Shown: positions 32,691 through 43,760 of the stretch, in pieces
Layout of the letters: each line of letters begins with the position of its first letter
How positions within the stretch are numbered: the stretch's first letter is position 1
Source: Luscinia megarhynchos
Taxonomy: Eukaryota > Chordata > Aves > Passeriformes > Turdidae
Direction of reading: 5' to 3'
DNA length: 64,000 nt
Assembly (NCBI GenBank): GCA_034336665.1
Contig: JAPFBE010000033.1
Location: forward strand, 310,001 to 374,000
Made by a program: the position numbers and the translations under genes
The notes under the pieces: generated by a model
What the model was told of the DNA's origin: nothing
Databases searched by the model: none
What the model saw: only the letters and a program-made list of their open reading frames with translations

Positions 32691-33184
32691 GTAATGCAAA
32701 AAAATTAAAATAAAATCCCATGTGTTTGGATTTTGCTTAGAAGGTAGATTTTATAAAATGTGTATATTGTGATTTGCTTTATTAGTCACCATGAAATCAG
32801 TAAGTTGTGGGGAGTAGGCAGCTAAGAGTTTTAAAATTGTGGGTAAAATAAGACTGAACAGAATAGTGACTAGAGCTTTTGTAGGTAAAGAATTTAGATT
32901 TTTTTTTTTTTATGTCTCTGAGAAGAAGCTTCTAAAGACCAGACCAACTCTTTATCTTAATGGTGCAAATAGGTTGAATCAATTATTTGGATAAACAGGC
33001 TATATAGCTCATCATTCCCTATGAAGATTTGTACATTGTATGGCTTGACCATGACACAAATAGGTATGGCTGTTGCCAGAAAGCATGTTCTTTTAACTGG
33101 AGAAACAATGTCCAAAATTTAAAAATTTTGCTAGAAGAGTCTCAATCTGCTATCTTTGCTTAAAAAAAACCCTACAAAAGGCAG
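32691..33184. other. No gene recognised
   Basis: AT-rich DNA right of LTR-A. It does not continue ERVK-4 and no repeat family is recognised. It may be the original locus sequence. Confidence 0.45.
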
Positions 33185-33735
33185 TGGTATTGGGTTTGCA
33201 TGGCCTGGTTTTAGTGGAAGGGGGAGGACAGGAGCGGCTTCTGAGAGAAGCTGCTGGAAACTTCCTCCCTGTCCCTGGTGGCTGCAAAAGATATATGTGC
33301 TGCTGGTAAAGGCTGGACCAATTAGAAATGGTGGTAATACCTCTGTGATAACCTATTTAAGAAGGAAAAAGTTGTTGCGCAGTTGCATTTTCAGACAGAG
33401 ACGAGCAGTGAGAATATGTGAGAAGAACAACTATGCAGACACCAAGGTCAGTGAAGAAGGAGGGAGAGGCAATGCTCCAGGCACCAGAGCCAAGATTCCT
33501 CTACAGCCTGTGATGAAGATCATGGGGAAGCCAGCTGTCTCCTTGCAGCCCATGGACATCCACAGGGGATGCAGAGATCCACCTACAGACCATGAAGGAG
33601 TCCCACGCCAGAGCAAGTAGATGCCTGAGTGGAGGCTGTGAGACTGTGGGAGACCCACTGAGAGAGGGGCCAATGCTGGGGCAGCCTGTCCTTGAAGGAC
33701 TTCACCCCATGGAAGAGCGACCCATGGTGCAGCAG
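33185..33735 (+). repeat. LTR-J copy 2, 3'-truncated
   Basis: Starts TGGTATTGGGTTTGCATGGC and follows LTR-J copy 1 through the TATA region (ACCTATTTAAGAAG near 33350) and the blocks AGAATATGTGAGAA and CATGGTGCAGCAGTT. It stops abruptly near 33735, where a minus-strand LTR-A begins. The R-U5 end is missing. Confidence 0.78.
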
Positions 33736-33749
33736 TTCGGGGAGTACTT

Positions 33750-34954
33750 TTTTAAAATGGTTTTGAAATCAAAACCAGTGAGACACTCCAAGTCAAAAGC
33801 ACAATTTAATAGGAAAAAAGAGAAAAATAAATTACATGCAATAGTGCAAACGAAAAACCACTGATAGAGTCAGAATACAACCTGACATCCCGCTAGTTAG
33901 GGTGGTGGCAGCAGTACAGAAGAAGTAGTCTTCTTAAAGCAGTGATCCTGTAGAAATCCTGGCAATGATCCTGGTAGCTCCTGTCCTCTGGAAACCAGTG
34001 GGTAAAGGCAGCTTTGGTGTTCCAAATCTCCGTTTTTATCTAGGTAGGAAAGGCTTAGTTCCTGCCCCTGGGTGGAGCATCTCACAATGGGATGATGTAA
34101 TTTTATCCGTCATGCAATGGGACTCAATGGCCCATTAACAGAAGATATGTTTGAATTACCAAAATATGACTATTGGTCTAATACCGATACTCAACTGTGA
34201 CGGACAAAAGACTCTCTAACAATTTAAAGTTAGAAAGTGTTTCTTTATTCAGCGCTGGGCAGCAGCGTGAGGTAATCCTCTAATAGGCACTGCAAAATCA
34301 CAGGTGATCACAAAGTCTATTTATTAGCAAAGGATTCAAACAAATACATAATCATAATAACAGCCCCTCCCATCCCCCACTTCCTATGATATTTAGCTTG
34401 AATAGCTATTAAGCATGCGTGATTGACTTCTTAAATTAAGTCTGGGGTGGTTTTCATGGGGAGGGGTCTTAAAAGGAGGAAGCAAGGCGAGTCTTCCTCA
34501 CCCTAATCTCTTGACTTTTTCTATCACTGACAATACAAATGATTTCTGGAGATAGTCCAATTTTCCAAAGAATGGGTTTCTGGTTGCATTGTCTATGTTC
34601 CTTTGGATGTGCACTAGTTTCATCTTTTCCCATTGTAAGCACAGCTGAGCAAACATAAAATGACAGACAATTAATTATTTAGGTTTCAGATAACTATTTC
34701 CTTTTAACTTCTAAATTCTAATTATTTTCAGCAAGGTAACTAAAATCCTAATTTTCTAAGATTAATGTTTCATGTTCCTGGAGGAAGGGTGGGTCGTGGA
34801 AAAAGTAAAGAACCTCGTCCCACCTGGTTTCAACAGATGGCCCATTAGCAGAGGATACCTCCCACAGAGATAAGAATCACTGCCCCACATGGTTTCAGCA
34901 GATGGTGATAGAATACATACCTTTGGGCACATCTTTAAATTGTAACCTAGGATA
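33750..34954 (-). repeat. LTR-A copy 2, minus strand, split by LTR-C
   Basis: On the minus strand it begins near 34954 (TATCCTAGGTTACAA, with TG mutated to TA), reads through TATTCTATCACCATCTG, is interrupted by LTR-C at 34152-34772, and continues with the CTACCTAGATAAAA and CTGACTCTATCAGT blocks. The 3' end is lost near 33750, at the junction with LTR-J. Confidence 0.85.
34152..34772 (-). repeat. Solo LTR-C copy 3, minus strand, 4-bp TSD
   Basis: On the minus strand it starts TGAAACATTAATCTTAG and ends TTTTGGTAATTCA, 621 bp. TGTT flanks both sides (34148-34151 and 34773-34776). A 4-bp duplication points to a class I (gamma/epsilon-like) integrase. The minus-strand AATAAAGAAACAC lies near 34235-34247. 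It defines the ends of the LTR-C family. Confidence 0.85.
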
Positions 34955-35016
34955 TGTTGTCAACGGGAGAGACTCACGTTGCGGCAGGCCACAGAGAGCC
35001 GCTGCTTGTGAGATGG

Positions 35017-35684
35017 TGTGTTGGGTTGATGTGGCCAGAAATGTGTATTCTATCACCATCTCTTAAAACCGGGTGGGGTAGTGATTCCCTATCTCCGTGG
35101 CACATACCATCTGCTAATGGTCCATCTTTAGAGACAAGATGGGGCAATCATCTTTATTTTTTCCACAACCCATCCTCTCTCCAGGAAGATATCATCTGCT
35201 AATGGCCCATTAAGTCCCACTGTATGACTGATAAATTACATCATCCCATTGGGAGATGCTCCAGCCAGGAGGAGGAACCAAGACTTTCTTACCTAGATAA
35301 AAACTGAGATTTTGAACACCAAGGTAGCCTTTTCCACTGGATTCCGGAGGAAAACTCAACCTTACCACATCATCACTGGACCTTCAGAGGAAAACTGCAC
35401 CCTTCTACAGGAGCACTACTTCATCTGAACCGCATCTGTCACTCCAGGGGAGGCTGCAGCTACCATTTAATCGGACTGCTACCACCACCCTTTCTGACGG
35501 GGTGTCAGGTTGTATTCTGACTCTCTCAGCTTTTTGGGTTTGTTCCCTGTAATACTGTATTTCTATTTTAGTTTTCCTAGCAAAGAAGTGCTATTCCTAT
35601 TTCCTATATCTTTTCCTCAGAGCCCCTTAATTTCAAAATTATAATAATTTGGAGGGAGGGGGTTTATATTCTCCATTTCAAACA
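35017..35684 (+). repeat. LTR-A copy 3, truncated at its 3' end by LTR-I
   Basis: Starts TGTGTTGGGTTGATGTGG and follows LTR-A copy 1 block by block to CTCCATTTCAAA at 35671-35682, about 60 bp short of the expected end. The missing end does not reappear on the far side of LTR-I (35685-36101), where CR1 sequence follows instead. Confidence 0.87.
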
Positions 35685-36101
35685 TGCTGTTCACATACCT
35701 TGCACGAGCCCTTCAGGTACGATGATTGGTGGTTATCCAGAACTTCACCGCCCGCCTTTATCTTGGGTCTTCTAATCTCGGTATTCTGTTTCTCAGCTCC
35801 TTCTCTCCCGATTTAGCACAATTTATGTTTCAGTGGCCTTGAAGGGTCTCAACAAGTTGCAGACAAACACCTAAAAATGGCTCATCCCGTGCACCTGTTA
35901 TAAACATTGGTCTGAACTAAGGAATATACAGAAAAACAGCTAAGTGTCTGAGGAAACAGCAAAATATGCAGAAAAACAACTAGGCAGCAAAAGATGGAGA
36001 AAAACAGCTAAATATAGTTTGGCTGGTGCACACAATACAGAGCACGGCCTGGACTTGTTCAGACATGTCACTGTGGCCCAAACTTGTTCAGCATTACTAC
36101 A
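35685..36101 (-). repeat. LTR-I copy 1, minus strand, no TSD
   Basis: On the minus strand it starts TGTAGTAATGCTGAAC and ends GTGAACAGCA, 417 bp. By eye it differs from 42616-43032 at a single position (near 36093). The flanks CAAACA and CCAAGT do not match, and the two sides belong to different repeats (LTR-A left, CR1 right), so the copy marks a rearrangement rather than a simple solo insertion. Confidence 0.9.
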
Positions 36102-36715
36102 CCAAGTCATTAACTAAGGTGTTGAAGGGCACAGGGCCGAGGATGGAGCCCTGTGGAACCCCACTAGTGACTGATGTCACCCCATTCACTATGACCTTTT
36201 GTGCCTACCTGTGAGCCAGTTGCTCACCCATTGCATCATGTGTTTATCCAGATGTGTGCTGGACATTTTCTCCAGAAGGATACTGTGAGAGACAATATCA
36301 AACGGTTTGCTGAAATCCAGAAAGATTACATCAACTCTCATCCCTTGATCAACTAGGTGGGTTACCCCATCTTAAAAGGAAATTGTGTTTGACAAGTAGG
36401 ATTTTCCACTCATGAAGACATACTGGCTGTTATCGATGACTTCATTGTCCTTCGGGTGTTTTTCAATATCTCCCAGAATAATATTTTCCATAATTTTGCC
36501 AAGCCCTGAAGTGAGACTGACAGGCCTGTATTTTCTGGGGTCCTCCTTCTTGGCTTTCCTGAAACTCACAAAAACGTTTGCCAGCTTCCAGTCAGCTGAG
36601 ACCTCTCTGGATTCCCAAGAACAGTCGAAAATCATTGAGAGAGCTTTTGTGAATGACCTCAGCCAGCTCTTTGAAGATAAGAAGTTAAACATTCTGATAG
36701 TGAGATGAAGATGTG
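36102..36715 (-). mobile_element. CR1 LINE fragment, RT domain, minus strand
   Basis: The minus-strand frame 36818-36372 reads WKLANVFVSFRKAKKEDPRK and YRPVSLTSGLGKIMENIILG, RT motifs of CR1 ORF2. Further left the sequence continues as degenerate CR1 palm coding down to 36102, where LTR-I begins. It is older than the LTR insertions and has several stops. Confidence 0.88.
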
Positions 36716-37693
36716 GTAGACCTGGTAAAGTATCTGATAAAGATAAAACACAAGTGATACTGCTGATAACATGTAAAGTTGTTGAGCTGGCACAGCTGGC
36801 CTGGAAACATCTGACCAATAGTCAATCACTTTATACTATAAAACCCCAGCCCCAAATTTTAATGTAATGATCTTCTAACATATCCCTTCTTGAAGTTAAT
36901 GTGTGGCGATTCCTCCCTAGAGTGGAGATGTCCCTCAAGGTTACTCCTCAAGCCTGAGTGAAAGAGATTTGCTCATGGTTGTTGGTATGGGTGGGTAACG
37001 TTAATCTCAATAATTGTTTTTGTCAGCTTTAATATAGTTGCTTTAAAACAATTGCATATATATATATATAGCTTCAATATTGCTTCATAGTGCACTATTA
37101 TAGTTGTTATAGCTCCTATACTATGTAGTAAATAATTCTGATTAAAATCTTTTTCTCTAATAATTTTCATAATAAATCATATGTATTTATCTAAATATAT
37201 ATGGCTTGCCATCCTTAATCCTGCAGGACACAGTTGCATAAAGGTTCAATTACACCTGTAGAATCCTTCAGACATAAACCATTGACAAAGGCTGGGGCGA
37301 AGATTTGATTCAGCCATACCCAGGCTCCTCTCTGAGGAGTTTAGAAAGCAAGGGGGTCATTTTGCAGCTCATGACTCAATGGGAGGACTTCTCTAATAAA
37401 CTTTGTCTGAAATTACCTCTCTCCCTGTGACATACGAGCAAGGGTCATCATTTTTTTTTTTTTTGATAATTTTGCTGAAGCATGTACTATCAGCAATGTC
37501 TATAGTGATAAACCGACATAATAATTCCACACTACTACTTTTCCTTTTCCAAGAAAGCTCAGGCACTGATACATGCATAAAGACAGAAAAGCTTCATATC
37601 TCTATTGAGTGGAACTGTCTATTTCCCATTCTCTGGGTAGTTTATTCTCCACACATTCTTACATCTCTTCTATAATGACCTGACTTATGGGGT
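36716..37693. other. Possible old plus-strand LTR, then no gene
   Basis: Near 36740-37290 there is an LTR-like layout: a TATA-like TATACTATAAAACC at 36831-36844, AATAAATCAT at 37170-37179, and an ending CCATTGACA near 37290. There is also a TA tract at 37056-37069. No second copy is present here, so this is only suggestive. From 37300 to 37693 nothing is recognised. Confidence 0.35.
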
Positions 37694-39087
37694 TGTGCTG
37701 GTTTTGCATGGAGGAAGGTCGCCTCAGAGAAAGAGCACGGAGCACAGAAACACAGGAGGGCTGTTTCATCTCTGGGAGCTTCCTCTGTGGGCTGCGGAGA
37801 CCAATCGGAGGGTTGATTTGGTGGTTGACAACCTGGGTAACCAATTAAAAGGTTATTTTGTTTTCATAAATGACACCGGTAAAGTTAATCTGCCTCTTTT
37901 TACTTCCATCAAAAAAGCAGGTAACAACCAGCCCTGTCTCAGCTTGGCCCAGCCAAGGCCAGCCCCACTCCACATGCAGTCTGGACGGGCAGGGGTGGGG
38001 GAGCCCACCGAGGCCCCCCTCCCCCTGTTTTTGGCTGGGGGCCCTGGTGGCCAGGGGAAAAGGAAGACCTTTGCTGGGGTCCTGGTTCCCCCCCCCCAGT
38101 GTGGCCACAGCTCAGCCGGGGCTTCTGCCGCCATTTTGGAAACAGCCAGGAAGAGGAGAAGCCCCCAGCTGCCTATGTAGCATGGGGAAGAGCAGCTGGG
38201 CTTTGCAGTTTCATCCAGCCTCCTCCACACAGCCCGTGCGGCCCAAAAAGCCCTGGCACATTTCCCAGCATGGCCTGGCCCAGCTCCTTCACCTTCTGGG
38301 TACAATTTTAACCCTTCTAATGCCAGGATAAGACTGCAGATCTCCTCAGCTCCTCTGAATGAGAGAAATAAAGCAGGGAGTCTACTGAAGTCAGTGAAGT
38401 GAAGATTAAGTTTCCAGATGGGAAGAGATGGAAGAGACGCCACAGATAAGTTGGCTGAAAAACCTTTTTTTTTGTGAGCTATGGGGGGACTGGACTACAC
38501 TAAAATTCCTTTAAACTGTGGAAAACTACTTGGGGAGGTTAAAGTGCTTGAGAAAAAAGATCTTTTGCCCTGAGGGAATGGGGATCTCTGTTCTAGAGAC
38601 TGGAAAGATGGGAAAAGAGATGAAGAAAATTTTGCCTTTGAACAGCTTGCCCTTAGAAGTAATACCCCATGTGTGCAGCATAATGCATAACACAGCTCTA
38701 GAAAGACTGTGAAGATGAGAGAAAGTTTCACAATTTGCAAATTTTCCCCAGGCAGATGCAAATTGTGAAAGTGAAGACACCCTCTATGCCTAAACAAAAA
38801 AAAAAAAGAACTTTTCTCTCTAGAGGGAACTGAAATGATTATTTAAGTGAAAAACTGACAGAAGTGTTCTCTGTATGTTGTTGTTAAGAATTATGAAAGC
38901 TGAGAGAGGGGGAGGAGAAGGGAATGATCTGGAAATCTTATTCTGAATTTATTTTTTCCTGTGTTATTAATAAATTTTTTCTATATACCCTTTCAATTTT
39001 TAAGCCTGCCTTGTCTTTGCTCCTAAATCCTATCTCTAAAAGAAATTAAATATATCAAAATCGGCAAACTCAAATCAAACCAAGACA
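37694..39087 (+). repeat. Solo LTR-E copy 2 with perfect 5-bp TSD
   Basis: Starts TGTGCTGGTTTTGCATGG and ends TCAAACCAAGACA, 1,394 bp. GGGGT flanks both sides (37689-37693 and 39088-39092). AATAAA lies near 38968-38975. The GC-rich middle (37920-38320) generates long frames on both strands that also occur, shifted, in copy 1, so they are compositional. Confidence 0.93.
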
Positions 39088-39480
39088 GGGGTGTTTCAGC
39101 GGAATAAGGGAAAAATATCAGGAAGAGCCTCAGTATGCAATTCCCAGTCTAAAGAATATTTGACTTATCTTTTAGGAATTCTCTTCTGTCCTAGTTTTCT
39201 CACAGTTGCTGGAAGGGCGGGAGAGCCTAGAATCTTGTGGGCGTGCATAGGTTGCTTTTCTATATCAGTCACATCATCACTGGGGGGAATGGCATCAGGC
39301 TGTTATAGATGGGTAATAGGATGATTGACTGTAGCAATTAATGGATGAGTATTGTGTCTATGTTTAAATAAGTTTTATTGATGCATGGTTATGTTATTGT
39401 ACTTTTTTGTTTGGACACCCTCTGTTCTCCCCATATTCCTCTTTCTCCCCTTCTGTATTGTTGCCACCGGACAGCCTTGG
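39088..39480. other. No gene recognised
   Basis: Spacer between LTR-E and LTR-G. Short frames only and no repeat family recognised. Confidence 0.45.
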
Positions 39481-40193
39481 TGTTAGGGGTTGGGTTTTTG
39501 TTCTTCTGCTGTCCCAGTTTAAAGAATTTTTCCCATTATCATGCTAACAGAGCCTGCCAGCTACGCCCAGGATCTTTTGAGGGCTCTAGACAAAAGGGGT
39601 AGGTGGGAGCTGGCTTCCAGCAGGGGGGGGGGCTACTGGTGCATCCGGTGAGCTTGGTGGAGGAGGACGCCCATCCAGCCACGCGGTCGGAGCGCGGAGA
39701 AGCCAGACGCTCTGCAGTCAACTGCCCTGCATCTGCTCCACTCCAGCCTCCTACCACTGAGGACACAGCTAACCACTAGGACGCAAATGGTGAGTGAGGA
39801 GTTGCCCCCTCCAGCCTGCTCCCACCTGAGACACAGCGCAGCCACTGATGCCACCCCCGCCCCTTCCGCTCCCACCTTCTCTCTGCAGCTGTGCGGGCTC
39901 TGCCACGTTTTCCATCACCGGGAACAGACATAGGCTGAGTATGCCTGCGGCCAAAGAAAGGACTGGAACTGAGTTATTTGTTCTGTTTTGTTGCTAATTT
40001 TAATAACTGCTGTTGTTTCTGTTTGTAAGGTTAGATATATTAGTAAAAAGTTGCTACTCCGACACCCTTATCTCTGCCTTGGAGTTTCTGATTCAGACAA
40101 TTATAATATTCGGGAGGGAAAGGAATTAAATTCTCTATTTCAAAGAAGAGCTTCTGCCTTTATTGGTAGACACCTGTCCTTCAAACCAGGACA
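39481..40193 (+). repeat. LTR-G copy 3
   Basis: Starts TGTTAGGGGTTGGG, ends CTTCAAACCAGGACA, 713 bp. Flanks CTTGG and CTTAG form a 5-bp target-site duplication with one mismatch. It ends seven bases before LTR-H of the gamma-type ERV. Confidence 0.9.
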
Positions 40194-40199
40194 CTTAGT

Positions 40200-40554
40200 T
40201 GTCAGGGACATGTAGAGGGAGGGCATGTACATGTGCCCCTTGCATGGAGCAGTTGGGAATGGGGAAGGCCTGTTGCTGGGGAGGCGTGGCATGACAAGAC
40301 CACTTCCAATCAAGTTGCAAAAATGTCTCCACCAATGGACAGCAAAGAAGAGTTGACTGGCAGACTTTGGGAGGGGCCAGGGTTGGCTGATGAACCACCA
40401 GGGGTATAAAAGGCGGAGCAGCCATTTTGTGATTGAGCTTCTGGCAGTCAGTCACACTCCCAGTGTTGTTATTTTTCCTTATTTAGTCCTTTCTTGCATT
40501 TGTTAAAGTTTAATAAACCTTTGAAAATTTTAAAGCGAGCAGTTGTTTCTGACA
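40200..40554 (+). repeat. LTR-H, 5' LTR of gamma-type ERV 1
   Basis: Starts TGTCAGGGACATG and ends GTTTCTGACA, 355 bp. TATAAA is at 40405-40410, followed by AGGCGGAGCAGCCATTTTG. AATAAA is at 40512-40517, leaving a short U5. The same family is seen at 1700-2220 (minus) and as a U5 scrap at 47353-47394 (minus). Confidence 0.9.
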
Positions 40555-40556
40555 AT

Positions 40557-40574
40557 TGAGGACTCGTCCAAGAC
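40557..40574 (+). other. Primer-binding site, tRNA-Pro-like
   Basis: Reads TGAGGACTCGTCCAAGAC two bases after the LTR. Compared with a proline-tRNA site as used by murine gammaretroviruses (TGGGGGCTCGTCCGGGAT), 13 of 18 positions agree and all differences are transitions. This supports the gamma assignment made from gag. Confidence 0.65.
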
Positions 40575-41915
40575 GAAAATCTCGTCTCCGTGGCCCTCAG
40601 AGAATTCGGACGAGAGGTGCCCCCCCTCCGATTTCTGGCGCTCGAACAGCTTCTCCTGGGGTCATCGGTGATTTGCAGGGTGACACCCAGTAGACAACAA
40701 AGGATCAAATAACAAAAAAGATGAGAGAGAAGAAAGAAAATGGCCCCCTGAAAAACTGCAGAAGAAAAGATCTGGAGGACTGTGAGTATTGTGCATGTGG
40801 GATACAGAGTCCGGGAGTGTGCTTGGAGTGTGAGTGAGACCTGGGAGAATTAGTTTGGAAGGGCATCATCCTCATAATTGGATTGGCCCGTAATCTGAGT
40901 GCACGAACCTCAGTTCCAGGCAGTACTGCACGGGATCTGTACCGGTGTCTGTCAGAGCTTAAGGACGATGGACAGTTGGGAGGGACTCGCAAGCTGGAAG
41001 AACTGCGAGCGGGGAGGACCGCGGGCTGCGGGATGCAAAGTAAAAGAGGAGCAGGGACCGCGATCTCCGGGAGATGCATTGTGCAGGGCAGCGGTGGCTT
41101 GACAGCACCAGACGAAGTCTCAGGAGCTCCAGGTGCAGTAACATTTGGTGCTGCTTGCCCGGCTGTGCAGGGCTGCCAAGCGCGGTAATGCCCGACGGGG
41201 CCGCAGAAGCTCATCTGCAGTGCCTGCCAGCACAGGGGAGGGCACAGGCCCCTCCTGTTGGGGCTCAGTGACTGCACGCGCTCATAAAAGACTGGGCAGC
41301 TCTGAGGGGTGGGGCCGTGGAGACTCGTCCGCAGCACCCGCCGAAACAGAGGAGGGCGTGGACCCCTCCTGTTCCTGTCTTTGCACGCATATTCCAGACC
41401 CCTCCACCCGTCCGGTCCTCCGTGCGAGTGAAGCGTGCAGAGGCGGCTCCCGACCCACTGCGGTTCCGAGCGGGAGGCGGTGGCCACAGCCCCTGGTGGG
41501 TGCGGCGAGGGAAAGAGAGAGGGCGGGAGGGAGGCGAGGCATGGGCCTCACCCCTGGGCTCCTCCCCCACTTCCTCAGGCGACTTTCTGCGAGCCCTCCG
41601 CTCCCGGAGTGAGCAGTTGGGGCGGAGGTCATCATTGCCAGGCCGCATGACAGTATGGTGGCGGTGGCTGCGGAGAGCAAAAGACAGCGTTGAAAATGCC
41701 GCCGGGGGCCAAGAGAGGGAGCCAACACCGGTGATGGATGATAATGCTGGGGCAGAGATAAACTGCTGACGCTCATTCAGCCTCGCTCATGAGGAGTTTT
41801 TCTTTCTTTTTCTTTTCGTTGCTAGAAAAGGCTGGGTTTTGTTGCAAGAACTTGTGATTAGCTGTTGGAAAAGGCGGGGTTCTATTGCAAGGACCTGTGA
41901 TTGGCAGGGAGAATG
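40575..41915 (+). other. Gamma-type ERV 1 leader, GC-rich
   Basis: The 1.34 kb between primer site and gag ATG is GC-rich (notably 40880-41720) with many overlapping open frames on both strands, none with a recognisable domain. A homologous but diverged leader lies in the minus-strand gamma element at 45994-47331; the block GTCATCGGTGAT is shared. It may hold the packaging signal. A splice donor cannot be fixed by eye. Confidence 0.6.
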
Positions 41916-42470
41916 GGACTAGGAGCAAGTAAGGAATGCCTAAGCGGAGAAACAACAAAGAAAAGAGGAAGCTCCCATAGAATGGTTAGAAAGACTCAGA
42001 AAGAATATGAAGCAATACTATGGCATAGACCCAGAGACAGTGGCTGGTCAGACGCCATTAAGGGTCGACTTTGTCATACATGCCTGGCCAGATATCCGGA
42101 GAAAGTTACAAAAGCTTGGGACTTGGCAGGAATGAGGGATAAATGAAATACTGAGAGAGGCTCAAAAGGTCTGTTAGAAGAGAAGAGAGTAAAGATAAAA
42201 ACTAAAGTTATAGTAGTAGCTGTAAGAGAAGAGAATTGATCTGTTAGAAGTATGACCCCTCAAGAGGATGGGGGGGAGGTCAACAAAGAATGTTCAAGAA
42301 CGATAACAGGCAGGGAGGAGTGAGAACAAAAACCAAGATCAAAGTCCCATATGTTTTTATTGTAGAAGAAAAGGACATCTAAGGAAGGGCTGTTCTCAGA
42401 GGAGAAAAGATTTAGAGACATTTAAAGAAGTGCAAAAAGGGGAAACAGAAGACTAGGGGTGTCAGAGGCT
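41916..42470 (+). pseudogene. gag: Gamma-type ERV 1 gag, internally deleted
   Basis: ATG at 41913-41915 or 41916: MGLGASKECLSGET has a myristoylation-type start. Soon after, in another frame, comes capsid C-terminal sequence (YYGIDPETVAGQTPLRVDFV, then HAWPDIRRKLQKLG). A CX2CX4HX4C knuckle, CFYCRRKGHLRKGC, lies near 42355-42400. Matrix, p12-like and most of capsid are therefore deleted. The HAWPDIRRKLQK segment is a hallmark of gammaretroviral capsid. Several stops are present. Confidence 0.85.
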
Positions 42471-42615
42471 CTAAGTACTGTGGGAGAAACAGGACTTCTG
42501 GACAGCAAATCAATATGAGTATGCAGAAGCCAATTTATCGTTTACTTTTTAGCCCTAATTACACATTCTAAGACTACAGTCCACGCAATCACACATTTCT
42601 TGATTGGTGCCTCTA

Positions 42616-43032
42616 TGCTGTTCACATACCTTGCACGAGCCCTTCAGGTACGATGATTGGTGGTTATCCAGAACTTCACCGCCCGCCTTTATCTTGGGTC
42701 TTCTAATCTCGGTATTCTGTTTCTCAGCTCCTTCTCTCCCGATTTAGCACAATTTATGTTTCAGTGGCCTTGAAGGGTCTCAACAAGTTGCAGACAAACA
42801 CCTAAAAATGGCTCATCCCGTGCACCTGTTATAAACATTGGTCTGAACTAAGGAATATACAGAAAAACAGCTAAGTGTCTGAGGAAACAGCAAAATATGC
42901 AGAAAAACAACTAGGCAGCAAAAGATGGAGAAAAACAGCTAAATATAGTTTGGCTGGTGCACACAATACAGAGCACGGCCTGGACTTGTTCAGACATGTC
43001 ACTGTGGCCCAAACTTGTTCAGTATTACTACA
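42616..43032 (-). repeat. LTR-I copy 2, 3' LTR of ERVK-5
   Basis: On the minus strand a polypurine tract (AAGAAGAAAACAGGGGAA, just right of 43032) precedes TGTAGTAATACTGAAC. The LTR ends GTGAACAGCA at 42616, 417 bp. It is nearly identical to copy 1 at 35685-36101. Its attachment to env through the tract shows which ERV this LTR family belongs to. Confidence 0.9.
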
Positions 43033-43049
43033 ATTCCCCTGTTTTCTTC

Positions 43050-43760
43050 TTGCACCAGCCAGACCTTCCTTACTATCTTATATCTTATATAATCTTATAT
43101 CTTATATCTTATCTTATCTTGTGAATCATTAACTTTATTAAGGAAAAAAATAATGTGATAATGACTAACAAAAATATCCAACCCCCCTTGATTATATCTT
43201 TCAACCATCTAGGTATTCCCCATCCTTCTAACCATTCATCCAAACCCCAAGCATGCACAGTCAAATTCTTCGTGTTATCTTGCAGTTGTTTGAACTTCTA
43301 GTGAATGGATGCAGAATGGTTAGAAAGATTCATACAACACAGCCCATCAAAATCCTCACACCCGTACCCATGTGCGGATAACAAAAAAATCTATTGCAGC
43401 TCTATTCTGCAGTGTGCTGTGTCTAATACTATCTACATCAGTGAGCCTTTGCTTCAAAGCAGTGGACGTGATATTCAGCTGTTCATTCACCCAGCATCCC
43501 AGCTTGTTAAGCATAGTCAATGCCTGAGCAGCAGCAACACCTGGAGAAAAGAAGTGATGCTATTATTTGTGCCGGACCACCCTCGAACTCCACGCGATCG
43601 TAACAATAAGGCTCCAAACCCCCAATTTCTCTTTCAGCTCTCCTGCTATGTCCTGCTCCCCAAAGAGTCTGATTCAACATCTCACGCATGCTAGGAGCAA
43701 ACATAGCTTTCCCAAGTAACAGGGTCCACCAAAGGGATTACTTGGAATTGCAGGCCCAAT
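43050..43760 (-). pseudogene. env: ERVK-5 env, SU end and TM
   Basis: SU end near 43745-43700 (GGPCYLGKLCLL), then the basic segment HSRRAEREI and a fusion-peptide-like stretch, in the frame of 43704-43507. TM continues in other frames: ALTMLNKLGCWVNEQLNITS and [11 protein letters not shown] (near 43390-43530). The cysteine loop and anchor are degenerate. A short ATCTT/ATATCTT tract at 43074-43119 lies near the env stop. It is homologous to the env genes of ERVK-1, -2 and -4. Confidence 0.8.

Larger units (their letters stand above)
40200..42540 (+). mobile_element. Gamma-type ERV 1, 5' half, plus strand
   Basis: Order: LTR-H, proline-type primer site, GC-rich leader of about 1.3 kb, gag start, shortened capsid, one nucleocapsid zinc knuckle. 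Sequence after 42540 is unrecognised up to LTR-I at 42616. pro, pol, env and 3' LTR are missing. The gag pattern and primer site place it in class I. Confidence 0.85.

Noticed and set aside
40705..41776. Large overlapping frames (up to 260 codons) on both strands
   Set aside because: They lie in the GC-rich leader between primer site and gag of the gamma-type ERV. No conserved motif.
35685..43032. LTR-I copies as the two ends of one provirus
   Set aside because: The interval holds CR1, LTR-E, LTR-G and a plus-strand gamma ERV, not the inside of an ERVK, and the second copy is linked to env on its other side.
43074..43119. ATATCTT tract as a satellite or origin
   Set aside because: A short imperfect repeat at the end of ERVK-5 env, explained by local slippage.
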